NCBI GenBank assembly: GCA_050084515.1
Contig: CM114272.1
Location: 58,280,001-58,344,000 of the forward strand
DNA from: Blasia pusilla
Taxonomy: Eukaryota; Marchantiophyta; Marchantiopsida; Blasiales
Direction: 5' to 3'
DNA: 64,000 nucleotides
Part shown: positions 23,630 to 32,171 of the stretch, piece after piece
Layout: the number at the start of each line of letters is the position of its first letter
Numbering within the stretch: position 1 is the first letter of the stretch
Translations under genes and position numbers: made by a program
Notes under the pieces: generated by a model
Seen by the model: the letters and a program-made list of their open reading frames with translations, nothing else
Told to the model about the DNA's origin: nothing
Databases searched by the model: none

Positions 23630-24316
23630 CAGGATTTTGAGAGGCAAGGTAGTGGACCTAAGAGTAGCTCTAGAGGGTTTACCCGGAGTGGTGCGAGATT
23701 TCGAGGGTCTCCAGGTGAGAGACCACCTCGATCTCCTTCTGTATCATCTTCAGATGAGGGGGAGCATATAGAGGAGTGTGTTAGTGATCCACCGTACACA
23801 TTGGGTGGTCCTACCAATTGGGCGTACGAGATGGACGACCGGGGTAAAGGACCGCGTAGGTTTTCGGGTGCTGTAGGCACCATAAAGCTACACGACTTCA
23901 TTGCGGAGTTTAGGAGTTGGTGTGACTCACAGCGGGCTAGGAACTCCAGAGAGTTCAACCCGTTTACAACATGGAATGGTATCTTCCAGCATTTAGAGGG
24001 GGCACCCATGGATGATTATCATGAGTTCTCCCACAGATATGCCACGGAGATTGAGGCATGGCGACTCTACTACGACCCACACTATGTGTCACGGACGGAC
24101 CCGTTCCCAGATGAGGAGGAGGAGTCAGGAGAGGCTACTTCCTCTTCCACTAGTGATGTTTTAGGAGGGGTCGCTCGTATTGGAGCAGTTGCACCGTCTA
24201 GTCGGGTTCGTCCCCGGTTCAACCCCGTGGTTGAGTTCTTTGCTGAGCTGAGGGCGAGGTACCAAGGGGTACGGATGGAGAAGTTGCGGAGCATCCACGA
24301 CTTCCAGGTACAATGA
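23630..24316 (+). pseudogene. Gypsy A gag
   Basis: A frame +2 reading without early stops runs from about 23630 to the TGA at 24314-24316. The start is rich in Ser, Arg and Gly. The capsid-like core has FSGAVGTIKLHDFI, FNPFTTWNGIF, LEGAPMDDYHEF and AWRLYYDPHYV. The tail is acidic (DEEEE). The same core is found in copy B on the minus strand near 50570-50830. No CCHC knuckle was seen. No ATG lies at the expected start (ATC ACG at about 23615), so the start codon may have mutated. The next pol segment is in frame +1. Confidence 0.7.
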
Positions 24317-24591
24317 CTCCTATTGTTGATGCTCAAGAGGGGCATGTGTCGAGCACGTTGTTGGGGGCGGCCACCGTTGTGTACCGCATTCCTTTATTTT
24401 CTGCTTCCCATGTTATGACGTTGGGGGATACGCCTGTCGAGGCTTTTCCGCTAGCCGCTTCACTATGTGAGCACGGAGTTGGAGTTCCTGCATCACGCTC
24501 AGAGGTGATTGCAGAGCGGGTGATGGACCTGCCCTTGGAGCGGATGCTCAGGCCGTCCACGTAAGCTTCATGGTAGGCTGCGACTACTAGG

Positions 24592-25250
24592 ATGGCGGAG
24601 ATGCCCGCTAGACCCGCGATAGAATGTGCCATGGCTTCTCCTAATGTTGTGTGGCTGGATAACCGAGAAGAGGTCTTCCACTTGGTGAGTCCTAGAGGTA
24701 GAGCTTTTAGTGCGCAACGCGTGTTGTTGGATTCAGGAGCACAATCCCTGATGTTGGGGAAAGCGTCATTCAGAGGATTATGCTTGACGAGAGCCGATGT
24801 GGAGCGTTGTCCATTCCGGATACAGACATCCTTGGGTGGAGCGAGTACAACACAGTATATCACCCGATAGGAGGTCGTGGTGAGGATTCGCTCGGGACAT
24901 CCTACAGATGAGTCCGTGGTGCGAGCCAAGGCAATAGTGACTGATGTAGAGTCCTACTACGTCTTGGTTGGTGGAGACATATTATACCCGATGGGGTTTT
25001 CCCTGGATTACTAGGAGGAGTCAGCATCCTACAGACCAAGATGGCAGTCAGGTGATGGGCGCCTTAGCTCATTACCCGTTTGATTCACAGGTGCACTGAT
25101 CGAGCGACGGCCAGGAGAGGTGGTGACCTTAGCAGCATTTAGTAGTGCCATCACTTGGCCTATTGATTTGATTGAGGGATATGTCCATGCAGAGGATACT
25201 CCCATTATTGAAATTTCTATGGAGAGGAGTGTTATGGTAGCTGCATCATT
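24592..25250 (+). pseudogene. Gypsy A aspartic protease region
   Basis: Frame +1 encodes RVLLDSGAQSLMLGK with the catalytic D-S-G at 24730-24738. It is preceded by a segment (from 24313) that aligns with copy B (APLFSA versus IPLFSA). A second part, ESYYVLVGGDILYPMGF (about 24952-25004), looks like the C-terminal half of a retropepsin-like fold. Stops at 24868 and about 25012 interrupt it. The same frame continues through 25120-25390 as a linker to the methyltransferase. The opposite-strand copy has LLDSGAQPLTLGKA at about 48840-48875. Confidence 0.75.
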
Positions 25251-25404
25251 CCGTGGAGAAGAGGTGCCGTTGTGGGGCTCCATTGAGGAGCTTCGACGAT
25301 TGGCAGATGAGCACGTGCAGACCGCTTGGAGTGAGGCGTTTGCACCGGAGCGTGACGGGTCTGAGGATGACACCCTTGGATACCACACCCATTGTGTGGT
25401 GTAT

Positions 25405-26391
25405 CCCGGAGGAGGGTATTCGAGTGTTAGATCTCTTTGGAGGGATTAGCACCCGGTTAGCTCCTATTTTGCAGGCAGGAGTGAGAGTGCACCAGTACCT
25501 GTATGTTGAGAGTGATGCTGTTACGAGGCGTGTCTCACTACGACATGTGGCACAGTTACGCCTACGATTTCCCGACTTATTGTCTGCGTCCGTCTTGGTT
25601 AGAGTTCCCTACCAAGGGATATTTCGTTGCTGGGGGCGCATGACTTAGAGCGGATAGGGACCATTAATTTGGTCATTGCCGGTTGGCCATGTCAGGGCCA
25701 ATCAAGTGCTGGATGAGGCAGCAGGTTGGTTGACACTCGGTCCAAGTTGTTTTGGGAGATGTTGAGGGTCTTACGGTAGTTGCAAGAGCACCTGTCTCGT
25801 TCTCCAGCCTACATTCTGGAGAATGTGCCGATCTTAGGAGACTTTAGGTCACGGGTGGTGATGAGTGCTCATCAGGTGCGTGCCTGGATCGGCCCAACAG
25901 TGTTCTTGGATGCGGCGAGTGTAGGCTCTAGAGCCCATCACCCGCGTCTATGGTGGATCAACTTGGTGCCCCATGTGGTGCTATAGAGAGCGTATGCGAG
26001 AGTGGAGCGCCCCTCCCATTTGTTAGTGGATTCCATTCAGGATCCAGGTTGTCGATCACAGGCATTGAGGCATGATGATTGACCATCATTGACTGTGCTT
26101 AACAGGGTAGACAGGCCATGGGCAACCTTGCCCACGTTTGTGAGTTTTCCCGCTTCCTATGCATACAAGGAGGCCGGTCCTGGCTTGGTTTGGGAGGACC
26201 AGGTTCACCGGTTGGTGGAGCCCAGCGTTGACGAGAGAGAGCGAGCAATGGGATTTCCCACAAGAGTGACGGCAGTACTATCACTATCAGAGGCATCACG
26301 ACGCCATGTCTTGGGTCAGACGATGGACCTGAACTGCTTGACATGGATCCTCAGCTTGGGAGTGGCTGAGCAACGCCGCATGAGATCGTGA
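25405..26391 (+). pseudogene. C5 cytosine DNA methyltransferase domain within gypsy pol (DNMT3-like order)
   Basis: The domain transfers a methyl group to cytosine in DNA. Motif I is IRVLDLFGGIS at about 25420-25452. An acidic residue in YVESD (about 25500-25515) fits motif II. Motif IV is INLVIAGWPCQGQS at about 25663-25704, with the catalytic Cys in PCQ. Motif VI is YILENVPILGD (about 25811-25843). Motif VIII-like is SRAHHPRLWWINL (about 25930-25968). Motif IX-like is ERERAMGFP (about 26233-26260), and motif X-like is VLGQTMDLNCL (about 26308-26340). The order is unpermuted, unlike plant DRM enzymes. GFP followed by T and the LGQ ending resemble DNMT3. One frameshift near 25590 and stops at 25714, 25777, 25984 and 26080 inactivate it. 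It shares frame +1 with protease and reverse transcriptase. Confidence 0.88.
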
Positions 26392-28151
26392 CAAATCACA
26401 ACGGTTGCGTTGGTGAGCCCCATGCCTACCAAGACGGTGGAGGCAGTGGCTGGGGGCAAGACTCGAGGAGATCTACACACCAGGGGAGATTGGGAGAGAC
26501 ACCCTTGGACTTCTTGGGATGTTTTGAAGGTACGCCAGGAGATGATAGCCACAACATCGAGCGTGGTTTCGGGCACTGCACGTGGAGGAGATCAGAGTTT
26601 GCAGTTGGCTACAAGAGAGCGGCCGAGTGTTATTGTTTGAGACGGGGTTGCACCATAGCAACCACCAATACCCGCGCCGGAGAGTCCTACCGTAGTCACG
26701 ATGGAGACTTGGGAGCCAGATATGGGCCCTAAGTTGACAGGAGGAGAGCAGCGCTGGATACATCGGTTCCTCAGGAGATATAGGAGCTGCTTTGCATTTA
26801 GCATGGAGGATTTGGGTACGCTGAAGGGACCGGGGATCCGCATTGAGTTGTCGAGTGATACGCCGATCTTCCGACGACCCTATAGGTATAGTGATATGGA
26901 GAGGGCTCTGATTCAGAGTAGGAGCCAAGACTTGGTTGGAGCAGGACTAGTGGAGATATCACATGGGGAGTATGCATGTGCCACTATCATGCCCTCCAAG
27001 AAGGATGTGCATGGCAACTCGACGGATAGGCGGATGTGTGAGAATTACCCACATATCAATCGGCAGACGAAGTCCGATAGATATGCCATGCCCACCTTTG
27101 AGGAGATCTTTGATGCGATTGGTCATCAAAGGTCTTCAGTTCATTGGATTTGCGAGCCGGATACCATCAGCTGCCTATCAGATTGGAGGACAGGTAGAAG
27201 ACGGCATTTTGGGGCATCAATCCTCATGGGAAGGATTGTTTGTACCAGTGGCGGTTCTTACCATTTGGGTTAAAGAACGCCCCAGCTTAGTTTCAGAGGG
27301 TCATGGATAGGATCTTGGCTGGTCTGGATTTTGCTAGGTGTTATATTGATGACATCATAGTCTTTAGCGCCACGGTTGAGGAGCATGAGCGACATCTAGA
27401 GGAGGTATTCCGACGATTGCAATTACATGGGCTGAAACTACATCCAAGCAAGTGCAAGTTCTTCTACAACCAGATTGAGTGCTTGGGTTATACGATATAC
27501 CCACGGGGCCTTGGTGTTCAGTTGACAAAGGTAGAGGCTATCTCAAGCATTCCTCGCCCTACAGATGTGAGCCGTGTTCGCGCATTCATGGGATTGGCGA
27601 ACTTCTATCGGCGGTACGTCAAGTGATTCAGTTCGATTGCAAAGCCGCTAACCTTGCTTACCAAGGTGGATCACGAGTGGCACTCGGGGGATGAGCAAGA
27701 GCGAGCATTTCAGTTGCTCAAGGACAGGTTGACACTCGTGCCCATCTTGAGGAGACCGGTTGGGGGGCGTCCTTTCCAGTTGCACATAGATTGGAGCATG
27801 TTGTTGCTTGGAGCGGTGCTCACCCAGCATGATGATGAGAGTAGAGAGTTCGTGGTGGCTTACGCTAGCCACTCGAACAACGCTGCAACGGCGAAGTACA
27901 ACTCGTATGAGGGTGAGTGCTTGGCTGATGTGTGGGCTGTCGCACATTTCAGGTGTTACTTATTCGGCAACCCCTTTGCCATCATCACTGATCATCAACC
28001 ACTGAAGTGGTTGATGGAGTCCGACAAGCTTATAGGGAAGCTTGCGAGATGGGCTATGTTGTTGCAAAAGTATGATTTTCAGGTGGTACATAGACCTGGG
28101 ACGCTCAACCAAGATGCAGATGGGTTGAGTCGTAACCCATGTCCGAGTTAG
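26392..28151 (+). pseudogene. Gypsy A reverse transcriptase and RNase H
   Basis: After a linker in frame +1 (26410-26700), the reverse transcriptase begins near 26701 (FRRPYRYSDMER, then VEISHGEYACATIMPSKKD). A frameshift near 27120 follows. The catalytic YIDD is at 27342-27353 within CYIDDIIVFS. The thumb region continues to FMGLANFYRRYVK (27626), followed by a TGA. RNase H occupies 27654-28151 with FQLHIDWSM, SYEGECLADVWA and FAIITDHQPLKWL, then HRPGTLNQDADGLSR. The segment order RT-RH before integrase is diagnostic for gypsy. Confidence 0.9.
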
Positions 28152-28504
28152 CGAGATGCGACTGGAGCTCAATGGCAGGGAGAGAGTGATGAAGAGTCAG
28201 TGCCAGGATGGTACGCGTCAGCCTATTTAGGCATGTTGGCTATGGAGAGCCAGAGTGTGGAGACTTCGATGGCAAGGTCTAGTGGAGAGTCCTTGGATCT
28301 TGAGGCCAGTGAGGAGACGACAGGTGGCCGAGATATTCATGACGATGGAGTAGTCTTGGAGTACCTTCGTATTGGCAGCATTGCGAGCACCGTGGGTGCT
28401 AGAGAGCGAGATTGCATCCTACTGCGGGCCAGACGGTTCCGTTAGGAGGGGACACATATTTTGAGGGTTTGGGAGGATGGTAGAGTACGCGTAGTGTCGC
28501 ATCC

Positions 28505-29738
28505 TTTGTAGAGAGCACGACTAGTGCAACATGCCCACGAGGAGTTGGGTCACTTTGGGGTGAAGCGGACGTACAGCTTGCTCTAGATTCAATATTGGTG
28601 GCGAGGCATGCAGACTGATGTTCAACAGTTTATTGCCAGGTGCATGGTGTGATCGGGTCCGAGCATCGTTCAATGCTCCGACTCCACAGTTGCATCCATT
28701 TACGATCATGGGCTTAGGGTATAGATGGAGTTTGGATTTTGTAGGACCTTTGCCTTTGACAGAGCGTCATAGTCGTTATGTGTTGGTGATGGTCGAGTAG
28801 TTCTCGAAGTGGATCGAGTGGGTTGCATTGCTTGACAAAGCGAGTGAGGGAGTAGCGTATGCCTTCCTAGATCGAGTGTTGAGTCATTACGGGGCATCGG
28901 CTGAGGTATTGACAGACCAAGTTACCAAGTTTCGCGGTGAGTTCCAGGCCTTGTGTGATCAGGCGCTGATCGACCACCGCGAGATCATCCCGAAGTGGAT
29001 GGATTAGCGGAGAGATTTGTGCAAACAGTGAAGAGGGGTTTACGCAAGTATGGCTTGCAGAGAGGTCACCTAGGAGATTGGGACCTCCAGTTGCCGTGGT
29101 TGGCGATGGGATACAGATTCAGCAGGCAAGCATCCTTAGCATTTTTTTCACCGTACTTGCTACTTTATCGCCGAGAGCCACATTTACCTGCGGCCATTCG
29201 TCAAGATGCTTGTGAGGAGCTGGACCTTGATGACCCAGAGGTATGGATGCCAGCATGTTCTCAGAGGGTTGAGTTGTTTCGGAGAGTGATGCCCATGGCG
29301 TTTGAAAACTTGGCGATTGCGCAACATTGGGATACGTTGAGGTATGTGACTATTCGGGGTGGTGGTTATCGACCAAAAATCCGGAGGTTTCATCAGGGAG
29401 ATTATGTCTTCTTGCAGCAGACGGCACCGAAAACGTTGGATGTGAGTGTAAGGCGCACTATCCTGAGAGTGCGTGACGTTTTGGCATCCGGTGTTCTCTT
29501 GTTGGAGGGACGCGATGGTATGGTATGGAAGGACCATGTGCGTAATTGTGCGCCATGTCACCTTCCTAACATTGATGGTACAGTTGATCCGAGCTTAGCA
29601 ATAGTTCCTGCAGGCTTGCGGTGTATGTTGTGTGGTTCCGTCCGTGGTGCAGCCACTATGCTAGTCTGTGATGGATGTTTGAGAGGATGGCATATGGCAT
29701 GTTTGACGCCACCTCTCATTAGGGTTCCTCAGGGATGA
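28505..29738 (+). pseudogene. Gypsy A integrase
   Basis: The zinc-binding part has HAHEELGHFG (about 28521-28550) and ARC-MV, with the last Cys replaced by a TGA at about 28651. The catalytic core has LDFVGPLPLT (first Asp, about 28734-28763), VLTDQ (second Asp, about 28906-28920) and DGLAERFVQ (Glu, about 28999-29025). A C-terminal SH3-like part ends with DGMVWKDHVRNCAPCHLPN. The last 247 codons (28995-29738) are uninterrupted. The 28152-28500 stretch between RNase H and integrase holds an acidic linker and no other domain. A relic of the same integrase is on the minus strand at 52766-53720. Confidence 0.88.
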
Positions 29739-29756
29739 TGGATGTGTCCCAGATGT
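29616..29756 (+). pseudogene. PHD finger fused after gypsy integrase
   Basis: The residues fit C4HC3 spacing: CMLC (29622-29633), eleven residues, CDGC, four residues, H-M-A-C, fourteen residues, then CPRC (29745-29756). The core reads MLVCDGCLRGWHMACL and the end W-MCPRC. One TGA at 29736-29738 lies between the Gly and Trp before the last Cys pair. PHD fingers bind histone H3 tails, with the state of Lys4 often deciding. Placed where chromodomains sit in chromoviruses, it probably guided integration to a chromatin state. That role is inferred. Confidence 0.85.
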
Positions 29757-30072
29757 ACATAGAGTAGGTAGTTCTACATTCCGACTTGTGTCTGTGATAT
29801 GGATGACAAGAATGCGACTAACGATTGGGCCACATGAGCACCCGACCTTCTTGCTCTTAGCGTCCGAGAGATGTATGTCATGGTACGTAGGGATAGATGG
29901 CTATCTGGAGTTAGAGGGACCTAACTACCAGCTAGGGAGACGATTGGAGATATTTTGGTACTTCTTGTCTCGTTGTTTGGATGCCATGAGTTAGCATAGG
30001 ATCGTCCGTGTTTGTGTGTGTGTTCGGTGACAGCGATGTATGTTGTGTAGCGATGTGTATGCGCACGACAAC
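29757..30072 (+). other. Gypsy A 3' untranslated region
   Basis: No domain is seen after the PHD finger. The stretch 29948-30040 (GATATTTTGGTACTTCTTGT... to GTGACAGCGATG) is almost repeated at 30594-30690 outside this element. The last part (TGTTGTGTAGCGATGTGTATGCGCAC) is shared with the opposite-strand copies at 48123-48160 and 43930-43960, which supports common descent. Confidence 0.6.
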
Positions 30073-30571
30073 AGTCACGTCGCTTAGGATAGATTGGTGA
30101 GATCTAGTAGAGCGCCTTCGTGAGTAGCGTAGGATAGACTCAATAGGTCAAGGATGACTTGCTAAGGCCCCGAGAAACTTGAGAAAGCAGGTTTTCCCTT
30201 TGTTTCGGCTCATTTGGAGCCATATTGAGGAACTTACTATTTTAGGTAAGTACCATTTTGATTATGTTATTGACTTTCTATTTTTGGGAAGTGGCCCTTG
30301 ACCTCCTACATCAGGTCAAGAGCCAAGGAGATGACTTGGGAGCATAGGTTACTATGGAGAGAGCTTGGGAGAGGAGAGGGGTATACCTCAAGGAGAGAGG
30401 GTTTGAAAGTTCATTCTCTCTTTGTTGAACCTCTTGGTATGAGGCGGCGGAGCGATGGTCTTGCTTGCCTTGTGTGTTTAACCCAAGCCTCTCATTAGGA
30501 GAATGGGTTTGGTTTGACATTGAGAGAGACATGTGAGAGTGCACACATGTGAGAACTATCGCGTTGTGAGA
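30073..30571 (+). repeat. 3' LTR of gypsy element A
   Basis: It starts AGTCACGTCGCTTAGG (the expected TG is now AG) and ends GTTGTGAGA, about 499 bp. The first 145 bases match the 5' LTR. The whole length aligns with the reverse complement of the solo LTR at 7340-7817, including GAGGAACTTACT and CCTCTCATTAGGAGAATGGG. The duplicated target GAGAT follows at 30572. Confidence 0.75.
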
Positions 30572-30576
30572 GAGAT

Positions 30577-30797
30577 TAGATCTTATTTTATTAGAGATAT
30601 TTTGGTACTTCTTTTCTCATTGTTTGGATGCCATGAGTTAGCATAGGATCGTGCGTGTTTGTGTGTGTGTTTGGTGATAGCGATGTATATGCACGAACCA
30701 TCCTCTACTCATTCTCTCATTGCAAATTTTGTTCTCCATGGTGGTGTGTATGTGAGAGCCGTTTTCCACCAGTTATGCTTGTTTAGCATCTTTCCAC
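30577..30797 (+). mobile_element. Copia 3' end with captured gypsy filler
   Basis: TAGATCTTATTTTATTAGAGAT resumes the copia RNase H frame (RSYFIRD). From about 30592 the sequence instead matches the 3' untranslated part of the gypsy element (29948-30040). At about 30694 it switches to the last 105 bases of the copia LTR, ending at 30796-30798. The end of the copia gene, its polypurine tract and most of the 3' LTR are therefore missing. The switch sits on the shared word AGAGATATTTTGG or GAGAT. Confidence 0.75.
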
Positions 30798-30798
30798 A

Positions 30799-31275
30799 TT
30801 TAGCATGCTGTCAAGTTTTGGATGAGAGAATTTCCACTCATGATGGTGTGCGGGATATTATGTTCAATATCGCTTGCAAGAGTGGCTTTCATGTGGAGAG
30901 AGAGAGAGGCACTACTCCATGCGAGATTGCTTTATCCATGCTGATCTTTATGTAACATGAGAGGCTGAGGTGGTGGTGGTGGTGAACATAGTGAGTGTAC
31001 TAGTAACGGATCCTACACGGGAAGTTGTGCGAGCCTAAGTGGTAGCACAAGAGAGATTGCTACAAGGAGCGGTGGTGAAGAACCAAAATGGCATGCTGCA
31101 CAGTCCCATCATCTTCATTCGAGAAATGGATTGTCATTAATTGTTACGATTTTCTATCGTAAGCAACGGGTTTCCATAACTTTGCAGCGTGCCCAAGCCA
31201 ATGGGCTTTTGCGGCGGGCTCAAGTCATGGGAAATGCTAACACTAGAGCCCCACTAAGTGGTAGTCACACTAAGT
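30799..31275 (+). mobile_element. LINE copy A, 3' part: CCHC site and restriction-like endonuclease
   Basis: This resumes the LINE frame left at 17518. It encodes ERISTHDGVRDIMFNIACK (about 30825-30880), then ADLYVT (about 30934-30951) and SVLVTDPTREVV (about 30990-31030), in the position of the PD-(D/E)xK-type endonuclease found at the C-terminus of R2-like LINEs. The end reads KQRVSITLQRAQANGLLRRA (about 31160-31220). The related copy B has RVDLVMSRGGFRTL and VVAGPT at the same place. Reading frames are broken. Confidence 0.7.
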
Positions 31276-31424
31276 ATAAGTTGATTGATATTTTCTCCCG
31301 ATAGGAGTGCCCCTTTTTCTATTTATGGGCCGGTTATGCCCCATTTTTCTAGGCCGGTTCTATCTTTTGCGTACTCGACTCTTGAGTTCCCTTCGTTTTA
31401 TTTGGGTTTTCCATCTCGGATTTT

Positions 31425-31465
31425 CTAGTAAGATGCCCGTGCGATGCGCGGGAAATTAAAAAATG
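31425..31465. repeat. GC palindrome in AT-rich flank
   Basis: CCCGTGCGATGCGCGGG at about 31437-31453 is nearly self-complementary and is followed by AT-rich sequence. Similar words are common near the ends of plant DNA transposons and Helitrons. No partner end was found, so the element is not defined. Confidence 0.3.
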
Positions 31466-31556
31466 TTTGAAAAACTAATGTATAGCTTGTGAAACAAAAA
31501 TATTAATGATGTTATGCATAAATTAAATTATATTTTTTTATTTTCTTGATACCTAA

Positions 31557-32170
31557 TTGTCATTTGTCAAACAAGAAAGCTTGCACTTTGATGGGCGTGT
31601 GATGAAGAAAGCGGATCGGATGCTCGATCGAGCATATGATTCCGAAAACTATGATTCCGAAAACTTTAAGGGAAACCAAAACAAGATTTTATTATTAAAT
31701 ATCTTGTTTTGGTTCTGCATGGACGCTAAAGAAAGATGTAGGCACCATTAGACCACATCCGAGCTTTGGCACCTTACCTCTCCATAGCATCTTCGCCACT
31801 TTCGTCCAAGAAGAAGTTCGTCCAAGAAGAACCGTTTGATTGATTCTCACCTTCTTTTGCCAACGAGAAACGTTTGCAGCTTTCGTCCTGCACTTTATGG
31901 GTTACGTTGGCTCGCTAGATCTCGTCGACATTAATATGCTTCGGAGAATCACTTCGCCCATTTCGTCCGAGAAATGCCTGCGCTAGCTTTATGGAAGTAA
32001 GTTCGATGTATGACAAGAAATTCTTGCACTTTGATGGGCGTGTGATGAAGGAAGCGGATCGGATGCTCGATCGAGCATATGATTCCGAAAACTATGATTC
32101 CGAAAACTTTAAGGGAAACCAAAACAAGATATTATTATTAAATATCTTGTTTTGGTTCTGCATGGACGCG
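31557..32170. repeat. Direct repeats of about 160 bp flanking 270 bp, with hairpins
   Basis: Segments about 31570-31728 and 32012-32171 are nearly identical (TTGCACTTTGATGGGCGTGTGATGAAG to GGTTCTGCATGGACGC). Each contains the palindrome TGCTCGATCGAGCA, a tandem TATGATTCCGAAAAC pair, and a hairpin. In the second copy 32118-32133 pairs perfectly with 32141-32156 (ACCAAAACAAGATATT). In the first copy one base differs (31675-31713). The spacer has no long open frame. Terminal repeats of this size around a short non-coding core resemble a miniature LTR element (TRIM), but a primer site was not found. A plain duplication is the alternative. Confidence 0.6.
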
Positions 32171-32171
32171 A

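Larger units (their letters stand above)
22325..30571 (+). mobile_element. Ty3/gypsy element A with DNA methyltransferase and PHD finger
   Basis: The element is about 8.2 kb and has LTRs that start TGTCAC. Its domain order is gag, protease, C5 cytosine methyltransferase, reverse transcriptase, RNase H, integrase, PHD finger. Pol before integrase is the gypsy order. It lies inside the copia RNase H gene. It carries stops and frameshifts in every domain and is not active. Relics of the same family lie at 7340-7817, 43925-44400, 47970-52519 and 52766-53720. Plant gypsy elements usually have neither a methyltransferase nor a PHD finger. From memory, methyltransferase-bearing gypsy elements have been described in a charophyte alga. 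Confidence 0.9.

Noticed and set aside
24333-24929. 198-codon minus-strand open frame
   Set aside because: It is the antisense of the gypsy protease region. Its resemblance to plus-strand frames at 48829-49338 only reflects that copy B lies in the opposite orientation.
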